Positions 10,028-20,379 of a DNA stretch of 64,000 nt are shown here, one piece after another. The translations under genes and the position numbers were made by a program. Position 1 is the stretch's first letter; each line of letters opens with the position of its first letter. The DNA is taken from assembly GCA_963556255.1 (NCBI GenBank), contig OY744613.1, positions 36,385,555-36,449,554 on the forward strand, in the 5' to 3' direction. The notes beneath the pieces are model-generated. The model was not told the DNA's origin and made no database searches. It saw nothing but the letters and a program-made list of their open reading frames with translations. The DNA is from Allolobophora icterica (Eukaryota; Annelida; Clitellata; Crassiclitellata; Lumbricidae).

Positions 10028-10559
10028 CTACGGTGAGACACCAAAACCACCTTTCTAGGTTGAATAGGGCTTGAGATATAGACAATTTTAGCTCCCGGCA
10101 GCCATCTTGGACGCCATCTTGAAATGAGACTTTAAGTGATTAAAGTCATATTTTAACTGAACGCTGAGCAATAAAACCTACAGTTAGACATCAAAATCAC
10201 CTTTCTAGGTTGAATAGTGCCTGAGATATAGGCAATTTTAGCTCCCGGCAGCCATCTTGGGCGCCATCTTGAAATTGACCCTTTCCGAATGGTCAGAATA
10301 GAGTAGACTTTTACTATGTCAATAAGCATGCCAACTGGTAACAAAATCAACTGAGAAAGCTTTTGTTTCAATTTTTTGGGGTTAGGTGGTTTTTTTCATC
10401 GTAGATTGACCCGACTATTTCCTGGGATCGGCGAAAATGTCTGTCGGCCGACATGATTACGTCCATTGTCTTGATCACGTGGATCCTACCAAAAATATAA
10501 AGTGTTAGCAATGCAGATCACGTGGAAAAAATATGGTGCTTTTGTACGACCTGTCCCCA
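10028..10559 (-). repeat. Right arm of the long inverted repeat
   Basis: Reverse complement of 7,649-8,190. Carries two copies of the tandem unit and the same CACGTGATC-containing outer segment. Its outer end is CCTGTCCCC. Confidence 0.85.
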
Positions 10560-10589
10560 TCCAGTAACATTTTCAGGTTAACAGACTGT

Positions 10590-11470
10590 ACTATCACCCT
10601 TGCTATTCAACATCTATATAGAGCAGTTGGAAGCGCTTTAAAATGTGGATGACGGAGTAAAGGTTGGAGGAGTCTGATGAAAGCCATAAGATTTGCAGAT
10701 ACCAGACAATGTTAGCAGGTACCCATGCTGGGCTGCAGAGAATAATGGATGTGCTGGACAAAACAGCTGAAGAAAATGGTATTAGGATAAATAGAAACAA
10801 AACAAAGGTGATGAGATTGAGCAAATATGAAAGAAAAAATAACTAGTCATCGCCAGTGCAGAGATTGAGCAAGTCCACCAGTTTTGTTACCCTGGAAGTT
10901 TATTAACAGATAATTGCAAATGCCATACAGAGATTAAGAGCAGAATAGCAATGGGAAAAAAAGCATTCTGGAAGAGAGAAGAGCTTCTGAGAGGAAGACT
11001 GAATCTTGACCTAAAGAAACAGTGAAGAATGGTGAAAAGCCTCATATGGAATGCCACACTATATGGATTGGAGAGTTTGACTTTGGAAAGGCAGCAGTGG
11101 AGAAGATCAAGGCTGGCTATGGCCAAGATCAGCCGAATGGATTATAAAACCAACGAAGAGGTGCTGAACTGATGCAAGAGGAAATATCAATGTTCAATAC
11201 AATAATGAGAAAAAACTGAAATGAAGTGGCCACATAATGCATGGAAATTCGCAACTGGGGACTGTGGTTGAATGAAAACTTGGAGGGAAGAAAGTCCCCA
11301 AAAGACCAAGAAATATGGTAGTGTTTACTGACAAGCTCATTGACAAACCGCAGTAGGTAACATTGAAACATATGACGGTACAATTATAAAGATTTTATAG
11401 AACACATCTTGGCATCCTGTCAAGCACCTGCTGGACGATGGATAAAATAAACAGACGAAAAGGTACAAAA
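10590..11470 (+). mobile_element. RTE-type LINE reverse-transcriptase remnant
   Basis: Across frameshifts the plus strand reads KAIRFAD, QAMLAGTHAGLQRIMD, TAEENGIRINRNKTKVM, IEQVHQFCYLGSLLTDN, CHTEIKSRIAMGKKAF, LIWNATLYGLESLTLE and ISRMDYKTNEEVL. These are the conserved blocks of the RT palm/thumb and C-terminus of RTE-type LINEs, in correct order. The YADD-equivalent is damaged (FAD.QAM). 5'-truncated and dead. Confidence 0.8.
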
Positions 11471-11539
11471 TAAAGAAGTATGGCATCATTCGATTCTTGG
11501 ACCTCCCAAAGGCAGAACACTAAAGAAGAAGTTAACAGT

Positions 11540-12100
11540 AAAAAAATTAATCCAAAATTGTCTTTCAACACCAAAACCTTCCTTCTTCTTTCCTATTTCA
11601 GCCTTTCTTTCCTCTTTTCCCTCTCATAATCTGCTGAATCAGCTCTTTCTCTTCCAATTTATCCTTTATTGCAGTTCCAACTTCTTACACATGTCTTCCA
11701 TCTACTTTCTTTCTCTTTCCATTACTATCGCTCTCAGCTGCACCTCTTTCATTTGCTCCATTTCCTCTCTTTTCCTTGGCTTCTATTTGCTCTTGTCGCT
11801 CTAGCTTCTGTATTCAGTTTCTAGTCTTTGTGTCTTCACTTCAGCATGTCTTACTTCTATGTGGCTCATGTCTTCTGTGGCTTCTGCTCTGACCTTCAAT
11901 TTGCTGTCTAGACATTTGCAATTCAGTTTACCTTGTTTTCTCCAGCTTTATCACTTATTCCTTCCATTACCTTCTCTATTCAGCTTCTGCTCTTTCTTAA
12001 CTTTCTATCTCCAGCTGCTGCCTCTGTATATCCATCTGCTGCCTCTGGAATTCCATTTACTGCTTTTGGATTTCAATTAGTTTAAACATTGCTTCTATCG
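11540..12100 (-). pseudogene. Decayed coiled-coil ORF, unknown origin
   Basis: The strand is strongly CT-rich on plus. On minus it encodes, through stops, Glu/Gln/Lys/Arg-rich segments such as EIQKQ, MEFQRQQMDIQRQQLEIE and ERERK: a long helical coiled coil. Heptad-like QRQQ repeats of this type occur in gag-like proteins of LTR elements and in some host proteins. The compositional bias could also come from simple-sequence decay. No intact frame; identity unknown. Confidence 0.35.
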
Positions 12101-12109
12101 TGAAGGATG

Positions 12110-13445
12110 CAGGAAGTTATCCATTAGCTCCCTTTCTGGATTTGCTAAGGCACCAGCTCCTTTTGCTTCTCTTCCTTAACTCATTCTGTTGTTAATGCAT
12201 CTAAAAAGTGTCTCAGCTCCATTCCTTCAGCTACTCAGGATTCCAGCCATACTTTAATCAAAAGCTTGTCTAAGTTCTTTATTTCTGCCCATTTTTCTAT
12301 AATTATTCCATCATACTTCAGTAGCTTTGGCCACAAATGTTTGCAGCGTTAGCAAAATGAACTCTTCATACTGTGTGCTATGATGCAACCAGTGGAACTG
12401 AAAATCAGAAGTTATTCAAATATTTGCAAAATAAGTACATGCAGTTTAACTTCCTGTCCCCGTAGGAATATTCTCTTCCTTCAGCACATACTTCCTAGCA
12501 AATGTCCATCTTGTTTTCTATGACAGGTACTGGTGAGGTGGTGTTGACTTGAGCTCAGCTGCTGCATGTGACAGTGCAGAGACAACAGTAGCTGCACGCT
12601 GATATCTCATTCCATCAGCTGCTGGCTCTTCACAATTAAAAGTAATGTCTATAAATGGCCGGTTATTTGCAAACTGCAATGACGACTCGGGCACAATCTT
12701 TCTTACTAATACTTGGGCCTCCAAATACCCAATGACAGCCCCATTTTCCAAAATTAGAAAATGCCCGATATTTCACTCTTTAAATTTGACATCACTGCCT
12801 TTGCATCTTAACTCACCATACAGTTGCAGTTAACCATATCTGACATACTAGAAAGCATATATCCTCACCAAGAATAAGAGAGTTGCAGCATACACATCAA
12901 AGCCATATTATAATTCTGAAATTGTCAGATTACTTTTGATTAGCACTCATACATTTAAGATATCTTTTGATTGAAGAATAGGCAAGAGTAACGTTGTGCT
13001 ATTTGGTGTGCTACTGAGAAACTCCATAGAACAAGTGTTGAATAATCTTTCAGCTAAAGCAAAATACCACAGTAATCCTACAAGATAACTTTTCTATCCT
13101 TCCAACTAATGTTGGTTTAATGACACCACCAGGACCATAAGCTGGGTTGGCTTTTATAGCTTGGTATTTCATGGACAGTTGCCAACCAGGTACTGTGTTT
13201 TCACAATTGCTTAACTTCACTATGATATCCACTATGGGCTCGTCCATAAATGACACAGCACTATTTTGGCACAAAATTTACCCCACCCCCTCTCATCATG
13301 CTTATAATAAAGTTGGTCACACAAGCCTAACCCCTCCTCCACCATCTGGAAGTGACGTCATTTATGGACATCCCCCTATGTTAACTTGCAACCTCATTCT
13401 GTTTATGATAAGCAATTAAATTAGAAACACTGCCATTAATCAAAG
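12110..13445. other. Intron or intergenic sequence, no exon recognised
   Basis: Downstream (on minus) of the TBC1D30-like exon. A minus frame at 12,518-12,751 has no motif I know. At 13,240-13,375 the paired blocks TCCATAAATGACA and TGTCA-like TGACGTCATTTATGGA form an inverted repeat, probably a small MITE. No following exon of the host gene could be supported. Confidence 0.4.
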
Positions 13446-13453
13446 TTACTTAC

Positions 13454-14324
13454 CTTTATTCTTAAGCATCGTTGTATTCAGATGTTTCTTGCCTGTATCT
13501 GTTTCACTTGGATTCCACTCGTTTCGACCTAGAAATGCATCAGACTCTGTCAGGTCTGTGAACGTATCGCTGTCAAAGCTATCCCGCCACCCAGAATGCC
13601 AACGATCATAAATGTCAAACAGAAGATCATCAAAGACCGAAGTTCTCCTGTCTCCACAAACACTGAGTTCATTTCTTCTTGGCCGCAGAAAGTCAGTCTG
13701 GCATATGTTTATGCACTGAGCATCATTCTCAACACTTAATAAAGATATCTTTTCTAAAGAGTTTCCTTCACAAGCTGGAGAAACTTTAATCAGCATTGAT
13801 GTGGTTGGCTCTTGTGATGGGAACACATCAGAGTTTGAAGCAACTTTATCCGAGTCTTTGGTGTTTTTATTTTGATCACCACAGTTTGCTTCTGAACTGC
13901 AGTCGTTTCTTTGGTGTGCCAAAGGAATAAGATTATACGAACTTTGTATGGTGTGTTGCAGTGACTGGTCCTCTGCGTATGACTTATCAATGGACGTCTG
14001 GTCTTCCTCTTGTTTTGAACAACCGCTGTTGTCACTGTCTGGATACGACGACGTCAGATCGACACTTTCCAAACTGTGGTCGTCAGAGTCGCAGTCACTG
14101 TAGTTCTTTTCAGAAGATCGGCCAATTGCTTTGCTGCCTCGCGTAATCGCGAAGCCACGTCGCCTTGCGGAAACTTCGACGACGGGAACTGCTGCGACCT
14201 CGTCATCAGCCACTACTTTAGCAACAACTTTCTGGGCGTTAAAATCCGACAACGATGCGATTCGCGGCATTTCAATACAACCTGGCCAACTAATGTCATT
14301 ATGAAGTTCATGCTCAGCGGCCAT
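13454..14324 (-). CDS. Probable first coding exon of a TBC1D30-like Rab GTPase-activating protein
   Basis: An 871-bp open minus-strand exon runs from ATG at 14,324 (MAAEHELHND...) to a consensus donor (AAAG|GTAAGT, GT at 13,453-13,452), ending in phase 1. The encoded 290 residues are acidic, Ser/Asp-rich and low-complexity, then a conserved-looking block RRTSVFDDLLFDIYDRWH followed by RDSFDSDTFTDL and SDAFLG. Human TBC1D30, as I remember it, has a similar N-terminal block (LV.GLLNELY..., RRDSLDSSTEAS.SD..LG) upstream of a coiled coil and the TBC domain. TBC proteins accelerate GTP hydrolysis on Rab GTPases. No TBC domain is visible here, so the assignment rests on this one block. A start at GTG 14,336 is possible but unlikely. 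Remaining exons are probably left of the window. Confidence 0.6.
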
Positions 14325-14640
14325 TCGCAGCGTCACTTAGCACTCGTTGTCTAAAACTGAACAAACTGACAATCAACTGCTCTTATTTTCTGACTAATAA
14401 TGGGTAGGGACTTACGTTAAAAAATCAGATAACCTGGCTCGGCGATTATGTATCGCAAGCACGTATTAATCGAGGCCTAAATAGTAAACACAGACCTATA
14501 TAACCATAGAACGTCACTTCCTGTATTTACACAGGCCTACGTAGCAAGCATAGAGGTATATTATATCTGATTGGTAGCAAGCATAAGCTTATTACCATAA
14601 AAATTGCGCGTATTTGCTAGTGTGTAATCGTATTGTAATC
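14325..14640 (-). promoter_or_regulatory. Candidate promoter / 5' region of the TBC1D30-like gene
   Basis: Upstream of the ATG on the minus strand are CAGGAAGTGACG (14,512-14,523), which fits an ETS-type site next to a CRE half-site, and an inverted CCAAT box (ATTGG on plus at 14,570-14,574). No sharp TATA/initiator pair could be assigned. The sites are seen; their use is inference. Confidence 0.3.
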
Positions 14641-14649
14641 CCTAAACTT

Positions 14650-15860
14650 CTAAAGCGCCACTCGAAGGCAAAGCGCAGGGCACCAACGTATTCACGAGCG
14701 CTAGGTCAAATCAGAGGGGTTTTCCCAGAGAGTAGTTCAAAGGAGGTCCGAGTCCGGTTACCATGGGGGCCGGAGGAGAAGGAAGAGGAGGAGGAGGAGG
14801 AGAGGAGGAGGAGGAGGAGGAGGAGGGAGAACGGATTGCAGTGATGATGATGGAGGAACCGAGAATCTGTGGAAGATCGTTCCAGAGGCGTGGTGCTGGG
14901 TGGATATGGCTCGGCTGGAGAACTTGAGATGAGCAGTGACAGCTAGGAGGTCGAGAAAAACTGAGATGGGAGGAGGATCGGGTGGAGCGGCCGGGTTGCC
15001 TGTATGGCGAGGAGTTCACGGAGATACTTCAATTGGCTAAGAATATTGTAGGGAGTTGTAGGTTAGTGATAGGACTTTGAAGTGGAGTCTCTCTGGGATT
15101 TTTAGCCAATGGAGTGAATTGATGATGGAAGTGATGATATTATGTTTGGGCGTTGTATAGTGACAGCCCAGACTAGTGAGTTTTGGATTAGTTGCAGAAG
15201 CTTGATTTGGGTGAAATCAAGCTTGAGGAAGCTTAGGGATTACAATCAGGGAACTGCAGTAGTCAAGCTTTAAATGAACAATGGAGGAGGTATGTTTTAA
15301 GGTCGAGCATGGGCCGGATGCGGCGGAGGTCACGAATGTGCATGAAGCATGTAGCCTACATGTGGTTAGAGAAGGTCAGAGGTGAAGGTAAGAGACGAAG
15401 TCGATTAGTGTATGGAAAGGTTAAGAATTTTCTTGATTTGATCAGGAAGGCCTAAGATGATAAATTCTGTTTGGGAAGGGTTAAGGCAGAGGAGATATAA
15501 CATCCATTGAGAGATTTGATTAACCACGTCGAGTAATTGTGTGATAGATGTGGAAAAAGAGCTTGCATGGAGATAGCCTACGGATATATGAAGTTGGGTA
15601 TCATCTGCGTAGAGATGGTGGTCAACAGATGAGATTTTATGAGATGGCTTAAAGGTGTGGTATATAGGATAAAGAGGAGTGGACCCAGGACGGAGCCTTG
15701 AAGTCGAGGGACGGCACAGGAGAGACGGAGAGGGTTGCAAGCAGTGGCTGCAGGGAGGCTTTAGCAGAGAAGAACCGGGAAGACAAGTTGGACTAGTCCC
15801 CGGCGCCGCCGCCATATATATCCCCCGCCGCTGCCACCACCACCGCCCAGCTCTCAAGTC
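14650..15860 (-). mobile_element. L2/CR1-type LINE remnant with YADD motif
   Basis: Minus strand: SSVDHHLYADDTQLHI (RT palm, catalytic YADD about 15,610), then ITQLLDVVNQISQWML, LCLNPSQTEFIILGLPDQI, and further down HWLKIPERLHFKVLSL. A GGA-rich microsatellite on plus (14,772-14,828) lies in the final part. The order fits a 5'-truncated L2/CR1-type ORF2. Frameshifts and stops make it inactive. Confidence 0.75.
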
Positions 15861-16222
15861 GAAACCAGTCGTTAAATTATCGACTGCTAGTGACTTCTTT
15901 CACTTAATATTTCGCTTGTTGTTTTAATCGCGGTTTCCAAATAGACAATGACAGAACAGTGCGGCGATCATGTACAATCGGGGTGCCTAACCCTAGCCCT
16001 GAAGCTTAAAATCCAGCTTCCACTCGCAGGTATAGCCTTTTAGTCGCACAAATACATAGGCTACACTGACCCTAACCCTAAGCCCTAACCGACCCTCACG
16101 ACGCTTACCCTGACTCAAACCGACCCTCACGATGCAAAGACACCCACCCAGATAGTACATATAGTGCTTCTACTAGTTAACAGCTGATAACATATACCGT
16201 ATACATAATAATCAATTGTACG

Positions 16223-16399
16223 CAGGCACGTAACTAGGATTTTTCGTTTGGGGGGGCTTAAACCTTGAACATGGCAACATTTATACAGTGTTCATACGAA
16301 TTTTAGCCGTAAGCATACAACGGCTTGACTTGTTTGGGGGGCTTCAACTTCGTTTGGGGGGGCTTAAGCCCCCCAAGCCCAACGCTAGTTACGTCCCTG
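16223..16399. mobile_element. hAT-type MITE (177 bp) with perfect TSD
   Basis: Starts CAGGCACGTAACTAG and ends CTAGTTACGTCCCTG (one mismatch in 15). Flanked by the exact 8-bp duplication ATTGTACG (16,215-16,222 and 16,400-16,407). The inside is G-rich, with inverted runs of GGGGGGGCTTAA and its complement, so single strands can fold into one long hairpin. No coding capacity. Confidence 0.92.
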
Positions 16400-16759
16400 A
16401 TTGTACGCCCATGTTGTCTATGAGTCTATCAATGAAAATATATCTGTAGTTACCTATGTGAGAACTGGTATAGGTTGTGTTAGACTGGTAGGTACCCGAT
16501 TTTTATTCTTTTTGCTGGAACTGAAACTTAACAATGACTGTCTGAGATGTTTGAAGGAAGCCTTCTTCGACAATGCATTAGAAGAGCCATGACTCGTCAG
16601 TTATGGGTATCGAGCAGTGACTTGGTCTTGCTCTCAGTCTTGAGCCTTTGGAATTGGTCCCGAGACTTTGGTCATGGTCTTTCTCTGTGTATTTAGTATA
16701 CCACTACATGTCGGCAGCCATGCACACAAGTTGGGAGAGGAAATGATGTGTTTTGGATA

Positions 16760-17189
16760 CGCATGAGAAAGAGACGTTCGAGGATCTTGGAAATGGTATT
16801 GAGGTTGGAGATAGGTCTGAAGTTAGAAAGGTTGATAGTGTCTAGGTCAGATTTTTTAAGTAAAGGCATGACTAAAGCAGATTAGAAGCATGACAGAAAA
16901 CAACCTTCAGCAAAAGACGGGTTGGACAAGTATGCGATAAGGTGGGAGATAGCATCAGAACATGAGACAATAAGCGATGTAGGTATGAAGTCCATTGGGG
17001 ATGATTTAGGGACCATACCCTTGAGAAAATTAAAGACTTCAAAGTAGGTGAAAGGTGGTATGTTATTAAAGGCAGTGCCAGAGAAGTCAGAATCAAGCAG
17101 CAGGTCATTTAGCTAGATGTACTGCTAAATCAGCAGTACATCTAGCAATTTTACATTTAAGATTGATAATTTTGTTTAAAAAAAAAACA
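16760..17189 (-). mobile_element. L2-like LINE, RT finger region (3' part of the split copy)
   Basis: Minus strand: FFLNKIINLKCKIARC, PKSSPMDFIPTSLIV, SALVMPLLKKSDLD, NFRPISNLNTISKILERLF. Same family as 5,990-6,545. The upstream part of the same ORF lies across the hAT insertion at 18,115-18,700. Confidence 0.8.
17112..17146. repeat. 15-bp perfect hairpin inside the LINE fragment
   Basis: GCTAGATGTACTGCT (17,112-17,126) and its exact complement (17,132-17,146) are separated by 5 nt. It disrupts the RT frame compared with the sister copy at 6,450, so it probably arose by a small inverted duplication after insertion. Confidence 0.8.
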
Positions 17190-17197
17190 GCAAAGTT

Positions 17198-18106
17198 CAG
17201 TCTTGTTGTCAAGACCTTAAACCTGAAGACCAAGACCAAGACCAAAACTTTGAACCTCGAGACCAAGACCAAGACTTTGAACCTCGAGACCAAGAGCAAG
17301 ACCAAGACTTTGAACCTCAAGACCAAGACCAAGACTTTGAACCTCTAGACCAAGACCGAGACCAAGATCCAAAAAAGTACATTCAGCCCAAGACTTCTTT
17401 TCCTTACAAAAAATTGTCAAGGCAGACTACTCGCTATTTTAATGAAAACGCGAGTCTTTTATTTTATTCAGGCAAATTAACTTTAAAGCAGACTGCAGAG
17501 AATTCCGAATTTGTATTTACAAAAGTTCTTCATACAAAATGTTATTCCAAATGCCTTTTGCATCTTATAAAACCAATTCGCTCAGAATTTTCTAACCAAG
17601 ACGTGCCTTATGGGCCTCATAAAAATTCCGCCATGTGAAAAAATACGTTCTACAGGTGCTGAAGTCGCTGGCACACACAGTAGCTTTTCAAGCACTGGAT
17701 GTAAATGTACAAATCATGAGCCTTTTTGAAATCCTCCCATGGTTCATCAGACCGTCTGGCTTCAGGAAAAGTATCGGCAGGGCTTCCAGACACAGCATAA
17801 CTTAGCTGCTGTTGCCGATGGGTTTTCCTGACCAACAAGACTTGCATCCGTCCGTAGGTATTTGTCGTAGACTCGTAGGCTATGATGCAAACAGACTTGA
17901 TAAATTTTTTAATTCTTGAGAAAACTCAAGAATTAAATGACTGCTCATATTGACAGCCAGTCTTGGTCTTGGTCTTGCGAGACCAAGACCAAGACTTTGA
18001 ACCTCAAGACCAAGACCAAGACTTTTGGTCTCAAGACCAAGACTTTTAAAAACGAACTTGAGTGCATGCACCTGAGACCAAGACCTTGGTCTCGAGGACA
18101 AGTCTG
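17198..18106. mobile_element. hAT-type non-autonomous element (909 bp) with CAAGAC minisatellite ends
   Basis: Begins CAGTCTTGTTGTC, ends GAGGACAAGTCTG (imperfect inverted repeat), and is flanked by an exact 8-bp duplication GCAAAGTT (17,190-17,197 and 18,107-18,114). Arrays of CAAGACCAAGACTTTGAACCT-like units sit near both ends in the same orientation (17,205-17,375 and 17,980-18,040). The middle (17,400-17,940) has no intact frame. A sister copy is at 25,748-26,579. It inserted into a LINE ORF: the LINE frame is continuous if the element and one TSD are ignored. Confidence 0.9.
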
Positions 18107-18114
18107 GCAAAGTT

Positions 18115-18700
18115 AGAACACAGGGTCTGATTCTCAGGGTCTGTGCTTTGGCAGTTCACAGCATCCTTTGAGTGCAGAAGTCGTTGGGAGATGCGCCATC
18201 TGTTCTGTGGATTTTCAGTACTTTCAAGTTGGCTGAGGAAAGATGAGCTTCTTGAATTGTTTATGAGCTCGTTTGTTACAGCAGTGGCGACAGTCTGTCC
18301 TCCTCAAGCCCAGAACTTTTTCATTTTCTTTCTAATCGATGGCGTTCCCTCTCTGCCTCTATTGCGTTAGATGAAAGCCATCTAGTGATGGGTTTAGGTG
18401 GTCGCCTACAGGAGGTCTGAATTGGAGCGATTTTGTCCTAAGCGAGTGTCACTATACTTTTCAGTTGTTTTGCAAAATCGTCAACACTGCTTGCAAGAGC
18501 AGTGAATAGATCAGAATCTATGAGTAAGTTGCTAAACATTAAAGGGTCTATTGCTTTGATGTTACGGAATACGTGCCGGACTGGTTGGCGGTGGCAGGAA
18601 GTCTTCATTTTCCACAGTATGAGCTTATGATCTGATACAAGACCAGCATCGCTCACCTGTATATCGTAGACTGTTGTGCGATCATCGGCCGCTAGGACAT
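18115..18700 (-). mobile_element. L2-like LINE, EN-RT linker region (5' part of the split copy)
   Basis: Minus strand: GLVSDHKLILWKM (last motif of an AP-type endonuclease), FRNIKAIDPLMF, SSVDDFAKQLKSIVTLA, then RRPPKPITRWLSSNAIE, RWRISQRLLHSKD and a run into the hAT insertion at CSNFA. This order is typical between endonuclease and RT in L2/CR1-type LINEs. One or more frameshifts. Confidence 0.75.
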
Positions 18701-18724
18701 CTAAGGTGTTTTCTCCCCGAGTCG

Positions 18725-19700
18725 GGACTTAAATTTTCTGGTGAAGACTGTAGGTGTTGATATTACTCTCGAAATCTGTGCTTCTGGGTGTGATTGCCGT
18801 TCTCCTGTGATCCCTGTAGGAATCTGCAAGATCCTTCTGTCTTCTGAAACACCACATATCAAAGGCTTCCTATTCAGGGCTTTGTTGTCCAGGCCTCACA
18901 ACTGCAGAGTAGTTTGTAAAGCTGCAGCTTGGTGTTCAGTGGAATGGTAGATCATCAGATGTTCTTGTCCAGGAAGGTCTGGCTATTGCGATTTGGTGCT
19001 TGATTTCTAGTTCACTGGATTGGTTGGATGTAGTGCAACTGCACAGATATGTGAGGTATCAAGCGTACACTAGTGTAGTGCCTGTGGTTGTTAAAGTAGT
19101 TGGCCAGGCAGGAAATCCATGGTGGTCTGGATCCTGGTCTTGTCCCAGTTGATTCCCAGACTGAAGGTCTTGGTAGCTGCACTCATTAACTCCAAGGCCA
19201 GGACATTTGTGCCAGCAGCAAGACACGATCTGCATAGTCGAGGTCAGTAAAGACCTTCTCCCGATTGTGGTGCCTACGATGCCACTATGGACATTGGGCT
19301 TCATGATGTGGTCCACTGGAGCCGCAAATCGAGATCCAATGCCATTGGGTAACCTTTTCTTATTCTGCTTTCGATTCTGAACCAGTCCAATGTTTCTCCC
19401 TCAACTCGTATGCAGCTTAGAGTCAGTGTACAGGGCATGCACGAGATTGATGATCTTGGACGAGAGGCCCCAGCTACAAAGTAGTTGCCATAGTGCCTCC
19501 CTGTCAACTGAGTCCTATGCGACCCCGAGTGTTCGAGTTATCTAGCCAGTTTTGTCTCTTGAGAGTAAAGGCAGGTCCCACCTTTGACCAAAATGGGAGC
19601 ATTGATTTTCTGGCAGGCACCTCTGAATTGTTTAAAGTCTTCAAAGGCATCTGTTAGGCAGCTGCGGGCTAGACTCTTCCTCAGGCATGGGGCATGGATA
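18725..19700 (-). mobile_element. RTE-type LINE reverse-transcriptase remnant
   Basis: Minus strand blocks in order: FDSVDREALWQLL, SSKIINLVHALYTDS, VEGETLDWFRIES, PVDHIMKPNVHSGIVGTT, FTDLDYADRVLLLAQM (catalytic site altered to YADR), SVWESTGTRPG, then TSNQSSELEIKHQIAIAR and FDMWCFRRQKDLA. The order is that of an RTE-type RT to C-terminus. Several stops; inactive. Confidence 0.75.
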
Positions 19701-19849
19701 TCGTCCATTTATTTACATCTCAATACATTTAAAGAGCACTGTATATCACTGGGTAAATAGAGATAGCGTGCTTGCTTATAATTGGATGATTGGTGATAAG
19801 ACACTCTCACTACCATCACAATGTGATGGTGTACGAGACCACAGATAAT

Positions 19850-20160
19850 AATGATGTCCATCTATCTGCATCTTCTTCTCGCTCATTGCGCTCTGTAAAT
19901 CGACTTGATCTTTTTGTTACCGGGGCTAAAACTGCCTTGGCCCAGCACCGGGCGTTTGCTGTAGTGGGTCCCACGATGTGGAATGATCTTCCCCCTCTGC
20001 TCAAGGCCAAACTAATGACTGGCTTTTCCTCATCGGTCTCGCGTTCCCTAAAGGCATTTTTGTTTCCCCCGAGGCTTCTGTGCTGAGAGCACCTCTGAAT
20101 AGTTATTCTGCGAGAGGCACTTTATAAATTTCTAGATACAATACAATACAATAAGACTTT
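19850..20160 (+). mobile_element. LINE 3' end with ACAAT-type tail
   Basis: Plus strand: LRSVNRLDLFVTGAKTALAQ, AFAVVGPTMWNDLPPLL, FLFPPRLLC stop, then AGAGGCACTTTATAAATTTC and an ACAATACAATACAATA tail. The same family occurs on minus at 32,655-33,110. Confidence 0.8.
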
Positions 20161-20379
20161 TATAGCATATAACAGATATAAGCTACAGTTACTTGATCAC
20201 CCGTTTCTCCAACAGATTGACACGATGGACAAATGGATAGATGAACCATGATTTGACTGTTGACCAACTCCATGGTTATGATGGCATAAGTGGTCTACTT
20301 TTGGATGGAATATAGAGCACCATTTAGGTTCTACAAGTTCTGTCAAAGTCAGTCAAGTCGAATACTAATTCTATGCGAA

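Larger units (their letters stand above)
7649..10559. mobile_element. DNA element with ~530-bp terminal inverted repeats and an internal PIN/FEN-like nuclease pseudogene
   Basis: The outer ends are inverted copies: GGGGACAGGT at 7,649 and ACCTGTCCCC ending near 10,559. Similarity runs inward for about 530 bp with a few substitutions and one roughly 12-bp indel. Each arm contains CACGTGATC motifs, then repeats of a roughly 140-bp unit built on AAGATGGCTGCCGGGAGC (three units left, two right). Between the arms lies one decayed minus-strand gene, the PIN/FEN-like pseudogene. I see no classical transposase and no clear target-site duplication. That this is one transposon is inferred from the symmetry. 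Confidence 0.7.

Noticed and set aside
12518..12751. Exon of the TBC1D30-like gene
   Set aside because: No supported splice borders and no resemblance to the expected coiled coil or TBC domain.
13050..13274. Second exon of the TBC1D30-like gene
   Set aside because: The frame overlaps a small inverted-repeat element (TCCATAAATGAC and complement) and lacks a convincing acceptor and coiled-coil sequence.
16070..16100. Interstitial telomere repeat (CCCTAA-like)
   Set aside because: Only two to three degenerate units; below what chance would allow in such sequence.
17105..17420. Frames rich in LGLGLEVQS and TKTLNLK
   Set aside because: They are the CAAGACC minisatellite read in different frames; no start context or splice sites.
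17205..18040. CRISPR-like array
   Set aside because: Units are contiguous with no unique spacers, in a eukaryotic transposon.
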